64,000 nucleotides of DNA from Curtobacterium sp. MCBD17_035 (GCF_003234815.2 NZ_CP126279.1:2418001-2482000); one strand, 5' to 3'; numbered from the stretch's first letter, positions 44,207 through 52,700 are shown. A program made the numbers and translations. Notes: generated from the sequence alone by a model not told the origin.

Positions 44207-45148
44207 ATGAACCACGTCCAACACCTCGTCTCCGCGGCGGGCGGGCTCCTGCACCGACGCGACCTGGTCGGCGCAGGAGTGCGCGACCGACAGTTGACCG
44301 CTGCCGTCAGGACCGGCACCGTCCGCCGCCCGCGCCGCGGGTGGTACTCGACCTGGGCGCCCGAGGACCCACGGTTCGTCGCCGTCCGCGTCGGGGGCCG
44401 GCTCACCGGCTTCATCGCACTGGCCCCGCTGCTGCCATGGAGCGCTGACGGGCGCCGCACACCGGCGCCGATCACGGTCTCCGTTCCGCGGAACGCCGCC
44501 CGTCTCCGGCCCCGACGTGGCGTCCGCGTCGTGTACGACCCGCCGCGGGTGCAGGACCGCGGCTCGGAGTGGGCAGTCCATCCTCGTGACGCACTCGCCC
44601 GTGCGATCGTGGACGCACCGTTCGACGAGGCCGTTGCACTGCTCGACTGGGCCATGCACTCCGGCGCACTGACGCGCGGCGACGTCCTGGCCGCGGTCGG
44701 CTCGCTCCCGGAAGACGCTCGCGGCGTCCTCGACTGGGCGGATCCCCGCTGCGACAGTTACCCGGAGAGCATCGCCAGGACCAGACTCCGCCGAGCGGGC
44801 CACGCCGTCCGTCCCCAACTTCCTCTCCCGACCGGCGAACGCGTCGACCTCCTCGTCAACGGTGCTGTCGCACTCGAGATCGACGGTCGTGCCTTCCACG
44901 AGGCCACGTTCGAGCGAGACCGGCGGAAGGACCTCACGATCGCCGCGTCAGGTCTGGTCCCGCTTCGGGTGTCTGCGCGGATGATCGCGACGCTCTGGCC
45001 GCAAGTGGTCGCCGCCGTCGAGCGAGCCTCGAGGACGCGCTCGCACGGGCGCCGTTCAGCATGGGTGCGCGCGGTGCGGGAGACGCCCGGTGCTCGGCGA
45101 CGGTGGCACCTCCGCCGCAGCGGTCCCCTCCCCGCACCCACCTGGTAG
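44207..45148 (+). CDS. DUF559-type endonuclease-fold protein with AbiEi-like N terminus
   Basis: 313 aa. The N-terminal 60 residues (HLVSAAGGLLHRRDLVGAGV, RRPRRGWYS) resemble the winged-helix of AbiEi-like antitoxins. The C-terminal domain (about 200-280) has SYPESIARTRLRRAG, ERVDLLV, ALEIDGRAFH and RDRRKDL, the E...D...ExD pattern of Vsr/DUF559 PD-(D/E)XK nucleases. Such proteins are frequent, often in several copies, in actinobacterial genomes; their role is unknown. No toxin gene is adjacent. ATG at 44207. Confidence 0.8.
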   Translation: MNHVQHLVSAAGGLLHRRDLVGAGVRDRQLTAAVRTGTVRRPRRGWYSTWAPEDPRFVAVRVGGRLTGFIALAPLLPWSADGRRTPAPITVSVPRNAARLRPRRGVRVVYDPPRVQDRGSEWAVHPRDALARAIVDAPFDEAVALLDWAMHSGALTRGDVLAAVGSLPEDARGVLDWADPRCDSYPESIARTRLRRAGHAVRPQLPLPTGERVDLLVNGAVALEIDGRAFHEATFERDRRKDLTIAASGLVPLRVSARMIATLWPQVVAAVERASRTRSHGRRSAWVRAVRETPGARRRWHLRRSGPLPAPTW

Positions 45149-45328
45149 CCGCGATACCGAGCCCCGTACACGGAGGGCCGGCACGATCCGGTGCGCGCGA
45201 AGCACCGTGTGAGCGTGTTCGCCGCCTCACGGCCCCTCCCGTCGCTCACGCAGCCCTTCCCTCGCCAGCTGCACTGCAATCACCTGCCGCTGAGCGGAAC
45301 CGGCCCCCGGCCGCGAGCAGCCAGCCCG

Positions 45329-46189
45329 TCAGCGCCGACGCGGACGCGCGACGCCGGGTTGGCCCGTGACCAGCGAGCCGGGAGGCACGTCATGCGTCAC
45401 GACCGTTCCCGCTCCCACCACCGAATCAGACCCGACGGTGATCGAACCGAGGACCACCGCGCCCGCACCGAGCATCACTCGGTCGCCGATGCGCGGGTGC
45501 CGTTGCCCCTGGCCGCCGCCCTTCCCGCCGAGGGTGACGCCGTGGTACATCAGTACATCGTCGCCGATGACCGCCGTCTCGCCGATCACCACTCCCATCC
45601 CGTGGTCGATGAAGAACCGCCGACCGATGCGCGCGCCCGGATGGATCTCGATCCCGGTGGCCGTTCGCACCATCTGCGACAGCAGCCGCGCCCCGAAACG
45701 CGATCCGGGCAGACCGCGAGCTCGCCACAGGCGCCGCGCGATCCGGTACCCCCACACGGCGTGGAGGCCCGAGTACAGCACCGCGACCTCACCGTCGGCG
45801 CGCGCCGCGGGGTCGTTGCGCCGGGCGGTGGCCACGTCCTCGCGCAGACGATTCAGGATGCCGACGCGGGTCCGAGAGCCGGAGGCCCGGGGAAGCACCC
45901 CGTTTCCTGAATCGTCAACGGCGACGCCCGGGGTCTCCGCCGCTGCCTCGGGCGCCGGGACCTCGGACCGGTGCCGCGCACCGGAAGCCGCAGCACCGGA
46001 AGCCCCCGCACCCGCAGCGCCCGCAGCACCAGCGCCCGCACCCGCAGCACCAGCACCAGCAGCACCAGCACCAGCAGCACCAGCACCAGCACCCGCACCA
46101 GCACCCGCACCAGCACCCGCACCAACCGCAGACGCACCCCGAGCCACGGACCCGCCGCGCCGAACGACGCCTCCGGGACGGTCAGTCAC
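45329..46189 (-). CDS. cysE: Serine O-acetyltransferase with repeat-rich N-terminal extension
   Basis: Acetylates L-serine to O-acetylserine for cysteine synthesis. The conserved domain (ILNRLREDVATARRNDPAAR through left-handed beta-helix hexapeptides, HGMGVVIGETAVIGDDV, YHGVTLGG, HPRIGD) begins at about 45850. I extend to the GTG at 46189 because it overlaps the cysK stop (GTGA), as at other junctions here. That adds about 95 residues, mainly Gly-Ala repeats, and places a 75-bp element inside the frame. A GTG at 45898 would instead give a 189-aa enzyme of the usual short actinobacterial type. Function firm, start uncertain. Confidence 0.85.
   Translation of the reverse strand: MTDRPGGVVRRGGSVARGASAVGAGAGAGAGAGAGAGAAGAGAAGAGAAGAGAGAAGAAGAGASGAAASGARHRSEVPAPEAAAETPGVAVDDSGNGVLPRASGSRTRVGILNRLREDVATARRNDPAARADGEVAVLYSGLHAVWGYRIARRLWRARGLPGSRFGARLLSQMVRTATGIEIHPGARIGRRFFIDHGMGVVIGETAVIGDDVLMYHGVTLGGKGGGQGQRHPRIGDRVMLGAGAVVLGSITVGSDSVVGAGTVVTHDVPPGSLVTGQPGVARPRRR
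45844..45919. repeat. Singleton palindromic element (76 bp) within the cysE reading frame
   Basis: GACGATTCAGGA (45847-45858) and TCCTGAATCGTC (45905-45916) are perfect 12-bp arms. The interior has CGGAGGCCCGGGG. It spans the boundary between the low-complexity extension and the conserved acetyltransferase domain, and contains the alternative cysE start at 45898. Confidence 0.8.
45985..46132. repeat. GCACCA/GCACCC hexanucleotide-type repeat
   Basis: Many copies of CAGCACC and CGCACC, encoding an uninterrupted Gly-Ala tract on the minus strand if cysE starts at 46189. Period-6 structure means slippage changes length without breaking the frame only in whole codons. Confidence 0.85.
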
Positions 46190-47154
46190 GCAACCAGGTC
46201 CTGGAACAGCACGGTCGACAGGTACCGCTCGCCGGTGTCGCACACCATCGCGACGATGCGCTTGCCGGCGTTCTCGGGCCGGGCGGCGATCTCGATCGCA
46301 GCGTGGATGATGGCGCCGGACGAGATGCCCGCGAGGATGCCCTCGTCGGTGGCGAGGGCACGGGCCACGCGCAGGGCGTCGTCGAGCTCGACGTCGAACA
46401 CCTCGTCGATCACGGAGCGGTCGAGCACCTCGGGGATGAAGTTCGCACCCATCCCCTGGATCTTGTGCGGCCCCGCGGTCCCCTTGGTGAGCAGTGGGGA
46501 GTCCGCCGGCTCGACGGCGACGATCTGCACGCCCGGCACCTGCTCCTTGAGCACGTTCCCGACGCCGGTGATCGTCCCGCCGGTGCCGACGCCCGCGACG
46601 AAGACGTCGACCTTGCCGTCGGTGTCGCGGAGGACCTCCTGTGCGGTGGTCCGCCGGTGGATCGCGGCGTTCGCGGCCGTCTCGAACTGGTGCGCGAGGA
46701 CGGCTCCCGGGGTCTCGTCGACGATCTGGGCGGCGCGAGCGACGGCGCCCTTCATGCCCTCCGACCCGGGCGTGAGCACGATCTCGGCACCGTAGGCACG
46801 CATGACGGCGCGACGCTCGATGCTCATGGTGTCCGGCATCGTGATGACGACCCGGTAGCCCCGCGCTGCTCCGATGAGTGCGAGGGCGATGCCGGTGTTG
46901 CCGCTCGACCCCTCGACGATCGTGCCGCCGGGCTGCAGGTCGCCGGCTTCCTCGGCGGCGTCGATGATCGCCACACCGAGTCGGTCCTTGATGCTCGCAC
47001 CGGGGTTGTAGAACTCGAGCTTCGCGAGCACCTCGGCGCTGCCGGGACGGGGCAACCGGTTGAGGCGGACCAGGGGCGTGTTGCCGAACGCCTGGGTGAT
47101 GTCGTCGTGGATCGTGCCCGTCATTGCCAGTCCCGTCGTGGTCGTGCTCGTCAC
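46186..47154 (-). CDS. cysK: Cysteine synthase (O-acetylserine sulfhydrylase)
   Basis: 322 aa from GTG 47154, or 312 aa from ATG 47124. Uses O-acetylserine and sulfide to make cysteine with PLP: NPGASIKDR holds the PLP lysine, EGSSGNTGIA the substrate loop and GVGTGGTITG the phosphate-binding loop. GTG 47154 has GAGGG five bases upstream and TAGAAT (47185-47190, minus strand) is a good -10; homologues start nearer 47124, so the start is ambiguous. Forms cysK-cysE with a GTGA overlap; the two enzymes bind each other in many bacteria. Confidence 0.95.
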   Translation of the reverse strand: MTSTTTTGLAMTGTIHDDITQAFGNTPLVRLNRLPRPGSAEVLAKLEFYNPGASIKDRLGVAIIDAAEEAGDLQPGGTIVEGSSGNTGIALALIGAARGYRVVITMPDTMSIERRAVMRAYGAEIVLTPGSEGMKGAVARAAQIVDETPGAVLAHQFETAANAAIHRRTTAQEVLRDTDGKVDVFVAGVGTGGTITGVGNVLKEQVPGVQIVAVEPADSPLLTKGTAGPHKIQGMGANFIPEVLDRSVIDEVFDVELDDALRVARALATDEGILAGISSGAIIHAAIEIAARPENAGKRIVAMVCDTGERYLSTVLFQDLVA

Positions 47155-47258
47155 CGCATCCCTCGCAGGCGCGGGCCGAGGCCGATTCTATGCGCGCGAC
47201 CCGGCCGGATGACGGGCGCGACCCGCAGGCGGTGGTTCGCCGGGCCTCCCGTGTGTAC

Positions 47259-47264
47259 TACAAT
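47259..47264 (+). promoter_or_regulatory. -10 box of the tRNA-His gene
   Basis: TACAAT, unusually AT-rich for this window, 35 bp upstream of the tRNA; the intervening GC-rich leader would be removed during 5' processing. A -35 cannot be assigned with confidence. Confidence 0.6.
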
Positions 47265-47299
47265 CGGTGAGCCGCGTTCCACGCCCCGGACGCGACATG

Positions 47300-47372
47300 G
47301 TGGGTATAGCTCAGCTGGTAGAGCGCCTGGTTGTGGTCTAGGAGGTCGCGGGTTCGAGCCCCGTTACTCACC
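47300..47372 (+). tRNA. tRNA-His (GTG anticodon)
   Basis: The seven-base acceptor stem GTGGGTA pairs with TACTCAC (one G-T pair). D-arm TAGCTCAGCTGGTAGAGC, anticodon loop TTGTGGT, and T-arm GGGTTCGAGCCCC are all present. The base before the stem is G (47299) and the discriminator is C, the G-1:C73 pair diagnostic for histidine tRNA. CCA is not fully encoded. Confidence 0.97.
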
Positions 47373-47378
47373 CCGAGA

Positions 47379-47423
47379 ACGAAGCGGATGGCCGCGGTGG
47401 TCCACACCGGTCATCCGCTTCGT
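47379..47423 (+). terminator. Terminator-like hairpin after tRNA-His
   Basis: ACGAAGCGGATG (47379-47390) pairs perfectly with CATCCGCTTCGT (47412-47423); the 21-nt loop can itself pair CGGTG with CACCG. It starts 6 bp after the tRNA. Confidence 0.75.
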
Positions 47424-47596
47424 CGTTGGAGGACCGTGGTCGCGTGAGCAGACCGCGCAGCGGTACGCGACGGGCGTCGCGGAACCGGCGCAGCCGCCCC
47501 AGTTCTGGGCCTGGCGGCGACCGCGCGGAGGCGGTCGAATGGGAGCACGAGCGGAGCCGTCCGGAGGCGTCCGCCCGGTGACACCGCGAGGAGCCC

Positions 47597-48337
47597 GTGA
47601 CCGACATCCAGAGCCACCTGCACCTGCCGCTCGGGACGCTGCGTAGCAAGACGCACGACACCGACGAGTTCGGCACGGACGAACCCGGCAGCCGCGGCAC
47701 CGACCAGCACACGGCCTCCGACGCCGCGCAGGCCGACCGGCAGATCGCCGCCGACTCGCGGGTCCAGATCATCGACGGCATGATCCGCGTCCTCCAGACG
47801 ACGGCCTTCCACGAGGTGACGGCCGAGGCGGTCGCCGCCGAGGCGGGCCTGACGCTCGAGGCGCTCCGCCACCACTTCCCGTCCTGGGACGGTCTGGTCC
47901 TGGCCACGCTCGACCGGTGGAACAGCGCACGGATGACCCCGCTCCTCCCGACCGCGCGGTCGCACGGCACGATCCGGCTCGTGCGGGCGATCATGGCGGA
48001 CAACGCGGCGGAGCCGTCGCTCATGCGGTTCCTCGTCGCGCTCCTCAGCATCGCGGCGACGCCGGGCCACGCGCTCGCGCCGATGCTGCAGCACCGCTAC
48101 CGGCAGTTCCACCTGGTGATCCAGCAGAGCTTGGTCGACGACGTCGAGGCGGGCCGTGAACCGCAGACGATGCAGCCGGCTCGCGGCGCGGAGCAACTCA
48201 TCGCGCTCTACGAGGGCCTGCAGCTCCAGGCCATGGTCCGCCCGAGCATCGACCTGCTCGGCGCGTTCGACCGCGCGATCACCCGCATGCGCGACGGGTG
48301 GGGACGACGGTACGTCGCACCCGTCTGGGAGGCGTGA
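47597..48337 (+). CDS. TetR-like transcriptional regulator
   Basis: 246 aa. A disordered N-terminal region of about 50 residues precedes the helix-turn-helix (VTAEAVAAEAGLTLEALRHHF, the TetR TxxxIAxxAGVSxxxxYxHF pattern). The rest is helical ligand-binding domain. GTG start at 47597 with GAGGAG upstream. Targets and ligand unknown; no neighbouring gene is an obvious target. Confidence 0.85.
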   Translation: MTDIQSHLHLPLGTLRSKTHDTDEFGTDEPGSRGTDQHTASDAAQADRQIAADSRVQIIDGMIRVLQTTAFHEVTAEAVAAEAGLTLEALRHHFPSWDGLVLATLDRWNSARMTPLLPTARSHGTIRLVRAIMADNAAEPSLMRFLVALLSIAATPGHALAPMLQHRYRQFHLVIQQSLVDDVEAGREPQTMQPARGAEQLIALYEGLQLQAMVRPSIDLLGAFDRAITRMRDGWGRRYVAPVWEA

Positions 48338-48392
48338 CCGCGCGTCCCCGACGCATGCACGGTCCTGCTCCCCGTGCGACGATCGTGCCGTG

Positions 48393-48737
48393 ATGGAGAT
48401 GTCGCCCGAGCGGTTCGAGGACCTCGTCGTCGACGAGCTCGACCGGCTCCCCGACGAGATGGTGGACGGGCTGGAGAACGTGGCGTTCGTCGTCGAGGAC
48501 GCCCCCGAGGACGGGGAGGACCTCCTCGGCCGTTACGACGGGGTCGCGGTGACCGAGCGGGACCGGTACGGGTTCGGGGAGCTCCCGGACCGGGTCGTCG
48601 TGTTCCGGCTCGCGCATCTGGCGTCCTGCGACACCGAGCAGCAGCTCCGCGACGAGGTGCACACGACCCTCGTCCACGAGATCGCGCACTGCTACGGCAT
48701 CGACGACGATCGGCTGCACGAGCTCGGCTGGGACTGA
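48393..48737 (+). CDS. Minimal zincin metallopeptidase family protein
   Basis: 114 aa. HEIAHCYGIDD places the HExxHxxGxxD zinc motif at 95-105 (His95, Glu96, His99, Asp105 or nearby), and ends HELGW, as in the small DUF1025/MpnA-like metalloproteases. The N-terminal PERFEDLVVDELDRLPDEM is also characteristic. GATCGT (48381-48386) lies 6 nt before the ATG. Its 3' end overlaps the convergent kinase gene by 46 bp. Confidence 0.88.
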   Translation: MEMSPERFEDLVVDELDRLPDEMVDGLENVAFVVEDAPEDGEDLLGRYDGVAVTERDRYGFGELPDRVVVFRLAHLASCDTEQQLRDEVHTTLVHEIAHCYGIDDDRLHELGWD

Positions 48738-49438
48738 CCCGCGTCGGGCTCGGCGATCCGGAGCACGACGTCAGCCTGCTCCCGTGGCTGCTCCTCGGCG
48801 ATGAACGCGGCCTCCTGCGCGGCCCACCGGTCCCACTCCCGCGCGAAGACCGGGCCGTCGCGGTCGAGTGCCCGACGGCGGCGCGCGTCGTCCTCGCCGT
48901 CCAGCCAGATCCGGAACGTCGCCATGCCCGACGCGACCCGGGACAGCGCGCCGCACCCCTCGACGACGAGGTCCTGGTCGGGTGCGACCGACACCCATCC
49001 GGCCGGGAGGCCCGCCGCCCAGTCCCACCGCCGCCATCCCGGGCGTCCGGTCGGGTCCGGCGGCGCGAGCACGTCCCGCACCACGGCGTCGGCGGCGGCC
49101 CGGAGTCCGTCCCAGCCGGGGTAGACGTCGTCGAGGTGGACGACCTGCGCGGGCACGGCTGCGGCGAGCTGGTCCGCGAGCGTCGTCTTGCCGGTACCGG
49201 ACCGCCCGTCGACGAGGACGACCACGCGCGGTGCCGGAGCCGTGCGCCCGGCACTCGCGCGGGTGGCACCGGTGCGGACACCGCCGCCTGCGGCACGGAT
49301 GCGGTCGACGAGGGCGCGGACGTCCACCGGGCGCCCCTCGGCGTCGACGAAGCGAGCCGTCGCCGGGACCCCGGCGCCCGGCGCGGGCCACGCGGCACCG
49401 GCACCCAGCGGCGCGCGGGCGTCCTGGCCCTCACACAC
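48692..49438 (-). CDS. P-loop kinase, uridine-kinase-like
   Basis: 248 aa. An N-terminal segment of about 65 residues resembling a small regulatory or unstructured region is followed by VDGRSGTGKTTLA (Walker A at about 77-86), VHLDDVYPGWDGL (Asp after strand 2 as in uridine kinases) and VVEGCGALS. Phosphate acceptor unknown. GTG at 49438 overlaps the last codons of ykoC by 8 bp, so it is translated with the importer genes; a role connected with imported hydroxymethylpyrimidine or thiamine cannot be excluded. Its C terminus overlaps the convergent metallopeptidase gene. Confidence 0.8.
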   Translation of the reverse strand: MCEGQDARAPLGAGAAWPAPGAGVPATARFVDAEGRPVDVRALVDRIRAAGGGVRTGATRASAGRTAPAPRVVVLVDGRSGTGKTTLADQLAAAVPAQVVHLDDVYPGWDGLRAAADAVVRDVLAPPDPTGRPGWRRWDWAAGLPAGWVSVAPDQDLVVEGCGALSRVASGMATFRIWLDGEDDARRRRALDRDGPVFAREWDRWAAQEAAFIAEEQPREQADVVLRIAEPDAGQSQPSSCSRSSSMP

Positions 49439-50222
49439 CGTGCCAGGTCCCCGCCACGACGGCGGCGGCGATCGCGACGAGGCCGACCGCGCTGCACACG
49501 AGGACCATCGCCCACTCCGCTCCCCCGAACCGGACCGGCCGGGCCCAGGTGCGCCGGACGGGAGCACCGAAGCCGCGCGACTCCATGGCGACGGCGAGCG
49601 TCGTCGCACGGCGCAGGGCGAGCACGAGCAGGGCGAACGCCATCGACGCGCCACGCCGCACCCGGCCGCGGTCGGCGATGCCCCGGGCACGTCGGGCCAT
49701 GGCGAGTTGCCGCCAGTCCTCGCGCATCAGGGTCGTCATCCGCACGGCGGCGAGCGCGCCGAGCACGAACCGCGCGGGCAGGTGCAGGACCTGCGCCAGG
49801 CCGTCGGCGAGGTCCGTCGGGTCGACGCGTGCGAACAGCGCGACCGCGGGCAGCCCGATGGCGAGCAGCCGCAGCACGGTGGCGATCGCCAGCACCAGCG
49901 AGCCGTCCGTGACGTGGGCGAACCCGAGGTCGAACCAGGTGCGGCCCGATGCGCGTCCGTAGAGCGCGATGCTCACCCCGGCCACGGGTGCCGCGACGAG
50001 GACCGGTGCGGCGCGGAGGAGCAGCGACCGCACGGGCACCCGGACGATCGGCAGGAGCACGAGTTCGAGGCCGAGCGCCACCGCGGCCGACACGACGTCG
50101 AGGGTCGTCACGAGGCACACGGCCAGGGCGACGCCCCCGAGCAGCGAGGCCACGGGGGCGACGCGGTCGAGGGGCCCCCGGTCGTGCCGCTCGGCGGTCG
50201 GCGGTCCGTCGAGCGCGATCAC
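49431..50222 (-). CDS. ykoC: ECF transporter T component, YkoC-like
   Basis: 263 aa transmembrane coupling protein (CbiQ/EcfT family), five or six membrane segments. ARRARGI and ESRGFGAPVRRT are the two Ala-Arg-Gly coupling motifs that contact the ATPase. GTG start overlaps the ykoD stop (GTGA). Part of ykoE-ykoD-ykoC, which in Bacillus imports the thiamine precursor HMP. Confidence 0.9.
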   Translation of the reverse strand: MIALDGPPTAERHDRGPLDRVAPVASLLGGVALAVCLVTTLDVVSAAVALGLELVLLPIVRVPVRSLLLRAAPVLVAAPVAGVSIALYGRASGRTWFDLGFAHVTDGSLVLAIATVLRLLAIGLPAVALFARVDPTDLADGLAQVLHLPARFVLGALAAVRMTTLMREDWRQLAMARRARGIADRGRVRRGASMAFALLVLALRRATTLAVAMESRGFGAPVRRTWARPVRFGGAEWAMVLVCSAVGLVAIAAAVVAGTWHGV

Positions 50223-51733
50223 GCGGCACCCGCTTCCACGCGCGCTGGTGCGAGCCGGAGTTCGTCGGCGCCGAGCGCGCCGAGCAGCGTCGCGTCGTGC
50301 GTCACGGCGACGATGCCGGACCCGGCGTCCGCCAGCTCCGTGAGCCGGTCGACGATCGCCTGCCAGGTCGTGCGGTCCTGGCCGGACGTCGGTTCGTCGA
50401 GGACGACGACGGGCGGCCGCGCCACGATCGCGGTACCGATCGCGAGTCGGCGCTGCTCGCCTCCCGAGAGCGTGAACGGGTTCGCGTCCGCGAGGGCGTC
50501 GAGGCCGAACGCCGCGAGCACCGCGTCGACGCGCTCGTCGACGGTGTGGCGGTCGAGCCCGGTGGCGACCGGTCCGACGGCGAGTTCCTCGCGGACGCTG
50601 CGGGCCACGAACTGGTGGCCGGGGTCCTGGAGGACCGTCCCCACCCGGGCGGCGAGGTCGCGGCTCGACCACCGCGAGGGCATCGGCCCCGCACCGGCCG
50701 CGAGTGCGTCGGACGCCGCGAGGACGCCGCCGGCCGGCGGGAACAGCCCCGCGAGCGTCAGGCCGAGGGTGGACTTGCCGACACCGTTCGGTCCGGTCAC
50801 CCCGAGCACGCGGCCGGTACGGACCTCGGTGTCGATGTCGTGGCCGACGGGGCTGCGACGCCCTCGAGCCGTCGCGAGCCCCGAGGCCCGGAGCAGCAGC
50901 TCCCCACCGGTCCGGAGCGGACGTGGGTCGGGTTCCGCGCCCGGCACCCAAACGCCCGCTGCGGTGAGCGCCGTGCCGTGCCGGGCGAGCACCTCCTCCG
51001 GCGTCCCGTCGGCCGCGATCCCACCGCCGGGCGTGAGCAGCACGAGCCGGTCGACGAGGTCGAGCCAGGTGCCGATGCGGTGCTCCACGACGAGGAGGGT
51101 GGCCCCGGTGGCCACGAGGACGTCGCGAACGGCGTCGTGGACCTGCCGCACGCCGTCGGGGTCGAGGTTCGCGCAGGGTTCGTCGAGCACGAGTGCCCCG
51201 GGCCGCATCGCGAGGACCCCGGCGAGGGCGAGGCGCTGCCGCTGCCCGCCGGACATCGCCGAGGTCGAGCGGTCGAGCGGGAGGTCGAGTCCGACGAGCG
51301 CGAGTGCCTCGCGGACGCGCGGACCGATCTCGGCTCGCGGGACGCCGAGGTTCTCGGGGCCGAACGCGACGTCGTCGCCGATGCGCGACATCACGGTGTG
51401 CGCCTCGGGGTCCTGCATGACGAGCCCGACGCGGCCCCGCACGCGGCGCGGGTCCTGCCCGTCGACGAGGACGCCGCCCTCCTCGACGCCCGCGCCGACG
51501 TCACCCGGCTGCGTGCCGTCCGCGTCGTCGTCACCGAGGACCCCCGCGACGGCCCGGAGGAGCGTCGACTTGCCCGAGCCGGACGCGCCGACCACGGCGA
51601 CGCGTTCCCCGGGCCGGACGTCGAGGTCGACGCCGCGCACGGCCCAGACGTCACGGTCGGGGTACCGACGCCCCCAGCCACGGAACCGGATCGCCGCGGG
51701 GCGCGTCCGTCCGTCGGTGGCGGCGGTGGGCAT
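50219..51733 (-). CDS. ykoD: ECF transporter ATPase with two fused nucleotide-binding domains, YkoD-like
   Basis: 504 aa. Domain 1: Walker A GASGSGKST at 49-57, MSGGQRQR and LVLDEPCANLDPDG. Domain 2: Walker A GPNGVGKST, LSGGEQRR and VVLDEPTSGQD. Two full ABC modules in one chain replace the EcfA1/A2 pair, as in YkoD. A 25-residue acidic Gly-rich insertion follows the first Walker A helix. ATG overlaps the ykoE stop (ATGA). Confidence 0.93.
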   Translation of the reverse strand: MPTAATDGRTRPAAIRFRGWGRRYPDRDVWAVRGVDLDVRPGERVAVVGASGSGKSTLLRAVAGVLGDDDADGTQPGDVGAGVEEGGVLVDGQDPRRVRGRVGLVMQDPEAHTVMSRIGDDVAFGPENLGVPRAEIGPRVREALALVGLDLPLDRSTSAMSGGQRQRLALAGVLAMRPGALVLDEPCANLDPDGVRQVHDAVRDVLVATGATLLVVEHRIGTWLDLVDRLVLLTPGGGIAADGTPEEVLARHGTALTAAGVWVPGAEPDPRPLRTGGELLLRASGLATARGRRSPVGHDIDTEVRTGRVLGVTGPNGVGKSTLGLTLAGLFPPAGGVLAASDALAAGAGPMPSRWSSRDLAARVGTVLQDPGHQFVARSVREELAVGPVATGLDRHTVDERVDAVLAAFGLDALADANPFTLSGGEQRRLAIGTAIVARPPVVVLDEPTSGQDRTTWQAIVDRLTELADAGSGIVAVTHDATLLGALGADELRLAPARVEAGAA

Positions 51734-52515
51734 CAGGACCGGGAGGGGCGCTGCGGGCGGCGACGGGCCTCCCGGCCGGCAGCGAACGCACTGAGCACGC
51801 CCGTGCGGGCGAGCGCGCGGACGAGCAGCCACGATCCGCCACCGGCGATGACGCCACCCGAGATGATCGCGCAGACGATGTAGACGACCTTGAACGCGAG
51901 TGCGTACGCCGGGTACCAGAGCACCGAGTCGTTGATCCCGAGGGCGAGCCCGGCAGCGGCGCCCGCGAGGACGACGACCGGCGCTCGGTACACGCGGTAG
52001 AGGAACAGCGCGAGGACGATCTCGGCGCCGAGGCCCTGGACGAGCCCGGACACGAGCGTGAGCCAGCCGCCCCACTCGTTGCCGACGAGCGCTTCGACGC
52101 TCGCGGCGACGACCTCGCCGTAGAGCGCCGCGCCCGGCTTCCGGACGACGACGCCGACGAGCACGCCAGCGAACAGCCAGACCCCGCCGACCAGGGACTG
52201 CGACCCGGGGAGGACCAGACCGAGTCCGACGCTGATCGGGGAGTAGCCGAGGTCCCACAGTGTGAAGACGAGACCCGCCGCGACCCCGAGGACGCTCGCG
52301 ACGACGATGTCGACCACGCGCCACCGGAAACGGCGACGGGAGGGCTGCGGGGCTCCGTCGGTGACAGCGGCGGTGCCGGTCTGGAGGGCCGGGTCGGCTG
52401 CCCGGTCGGCGGGGCCGGTCGCCGCGGGGCCGGTCGCGGTGGGGCCGGTCGCGGTGGGGCCGGTCGCGGTGGGGCCGGTCGCGGTGGGCATGGGCGTGGA
52501 CGCGCGCTCGCGCAT
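51733..52515 (-). CDS. ykoE: ECF transporter substrate-binding component, YkoE family
   Basis: 260 aa. A Thr/Gly/Pro repeat region (ATGPT repeated five times) at the N terminus precedes six membrane segments from about residue 70; VFTLWDLGYSPIS, KPGAALYGEVVAASVEALVGNEWG and QGLGAEIVLALF fit YkoE. Predicted substrate is hydroxymethylpyrimidine or thiamine, supported by the TPP riboswitch immediately upstream. ATG at 52515 with GGAGGAG inside the riboswitch 3' segment. Confidence 0.92.
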   Translation of the reverse strand: MRERASTPMPTATGPTATGPTATGPTATGPAATGPADRAADPALQTGTAAVTDGAPQPSRRRFRWRVVDIVVASVLGVAAGLVFTLWDLGYSPISVGLGLVLPGSQSLVGGVWLFAGVLVGVVVRKPGAALYGEVVAASVEALVGNEWGGWLTLVSGLVQGLGAEIVLALFLYRVYRAPVVVLAGAAAGLALGINDSVLWYPAYALAFKVVYIVCAIISGGVIAGGGSWLLVRALARTGVLSAFAAGREARRRPQRPSRS

Positions 52516-52522
52516 GGTGACT

Positions 52523-52609
52523 CCTCCCTGCGCCGGCATGACCCGGATCAGGTTCGACGGTCGGAGCGCCGTTCGCTCCCTCTCAGCCCGCAGGTCGCGG
52601 ACTCCCGTG
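52523..52609 (-). promoter_or_regulatory. TPP riboswitch (THI element)
   Basis: Minus-strand order: GGGAGTC, then CTGAGAGGGAG (52576-52586), GAACCTGATCCGGG (52542-52555) and CATGCCGGCGCAGGGAGG (52523-52540), the conserved core of TPP-binding RNAs. The last segment contains the ribosome binding site of ykoE, so TPP binding should hide it and block translation. Confidence 0.95.
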
Positions 52610-52700
52610 TGTGTGGCCCCGAGTATAGGCGCGGTGGGCCACGTCCCCACGCATGGATCCGTGGCCGGGCAGGAGGCCCGGTCCCCGCGCCTCCCGTCCG

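Noticed and set aside
47300..47423. Integration site (att) at tRNA-His
   Set aside because: No integrase gene and no second copy of the tRNA 3' end in the window; the inverted repeat after the tRNA is better explained as a terminator.
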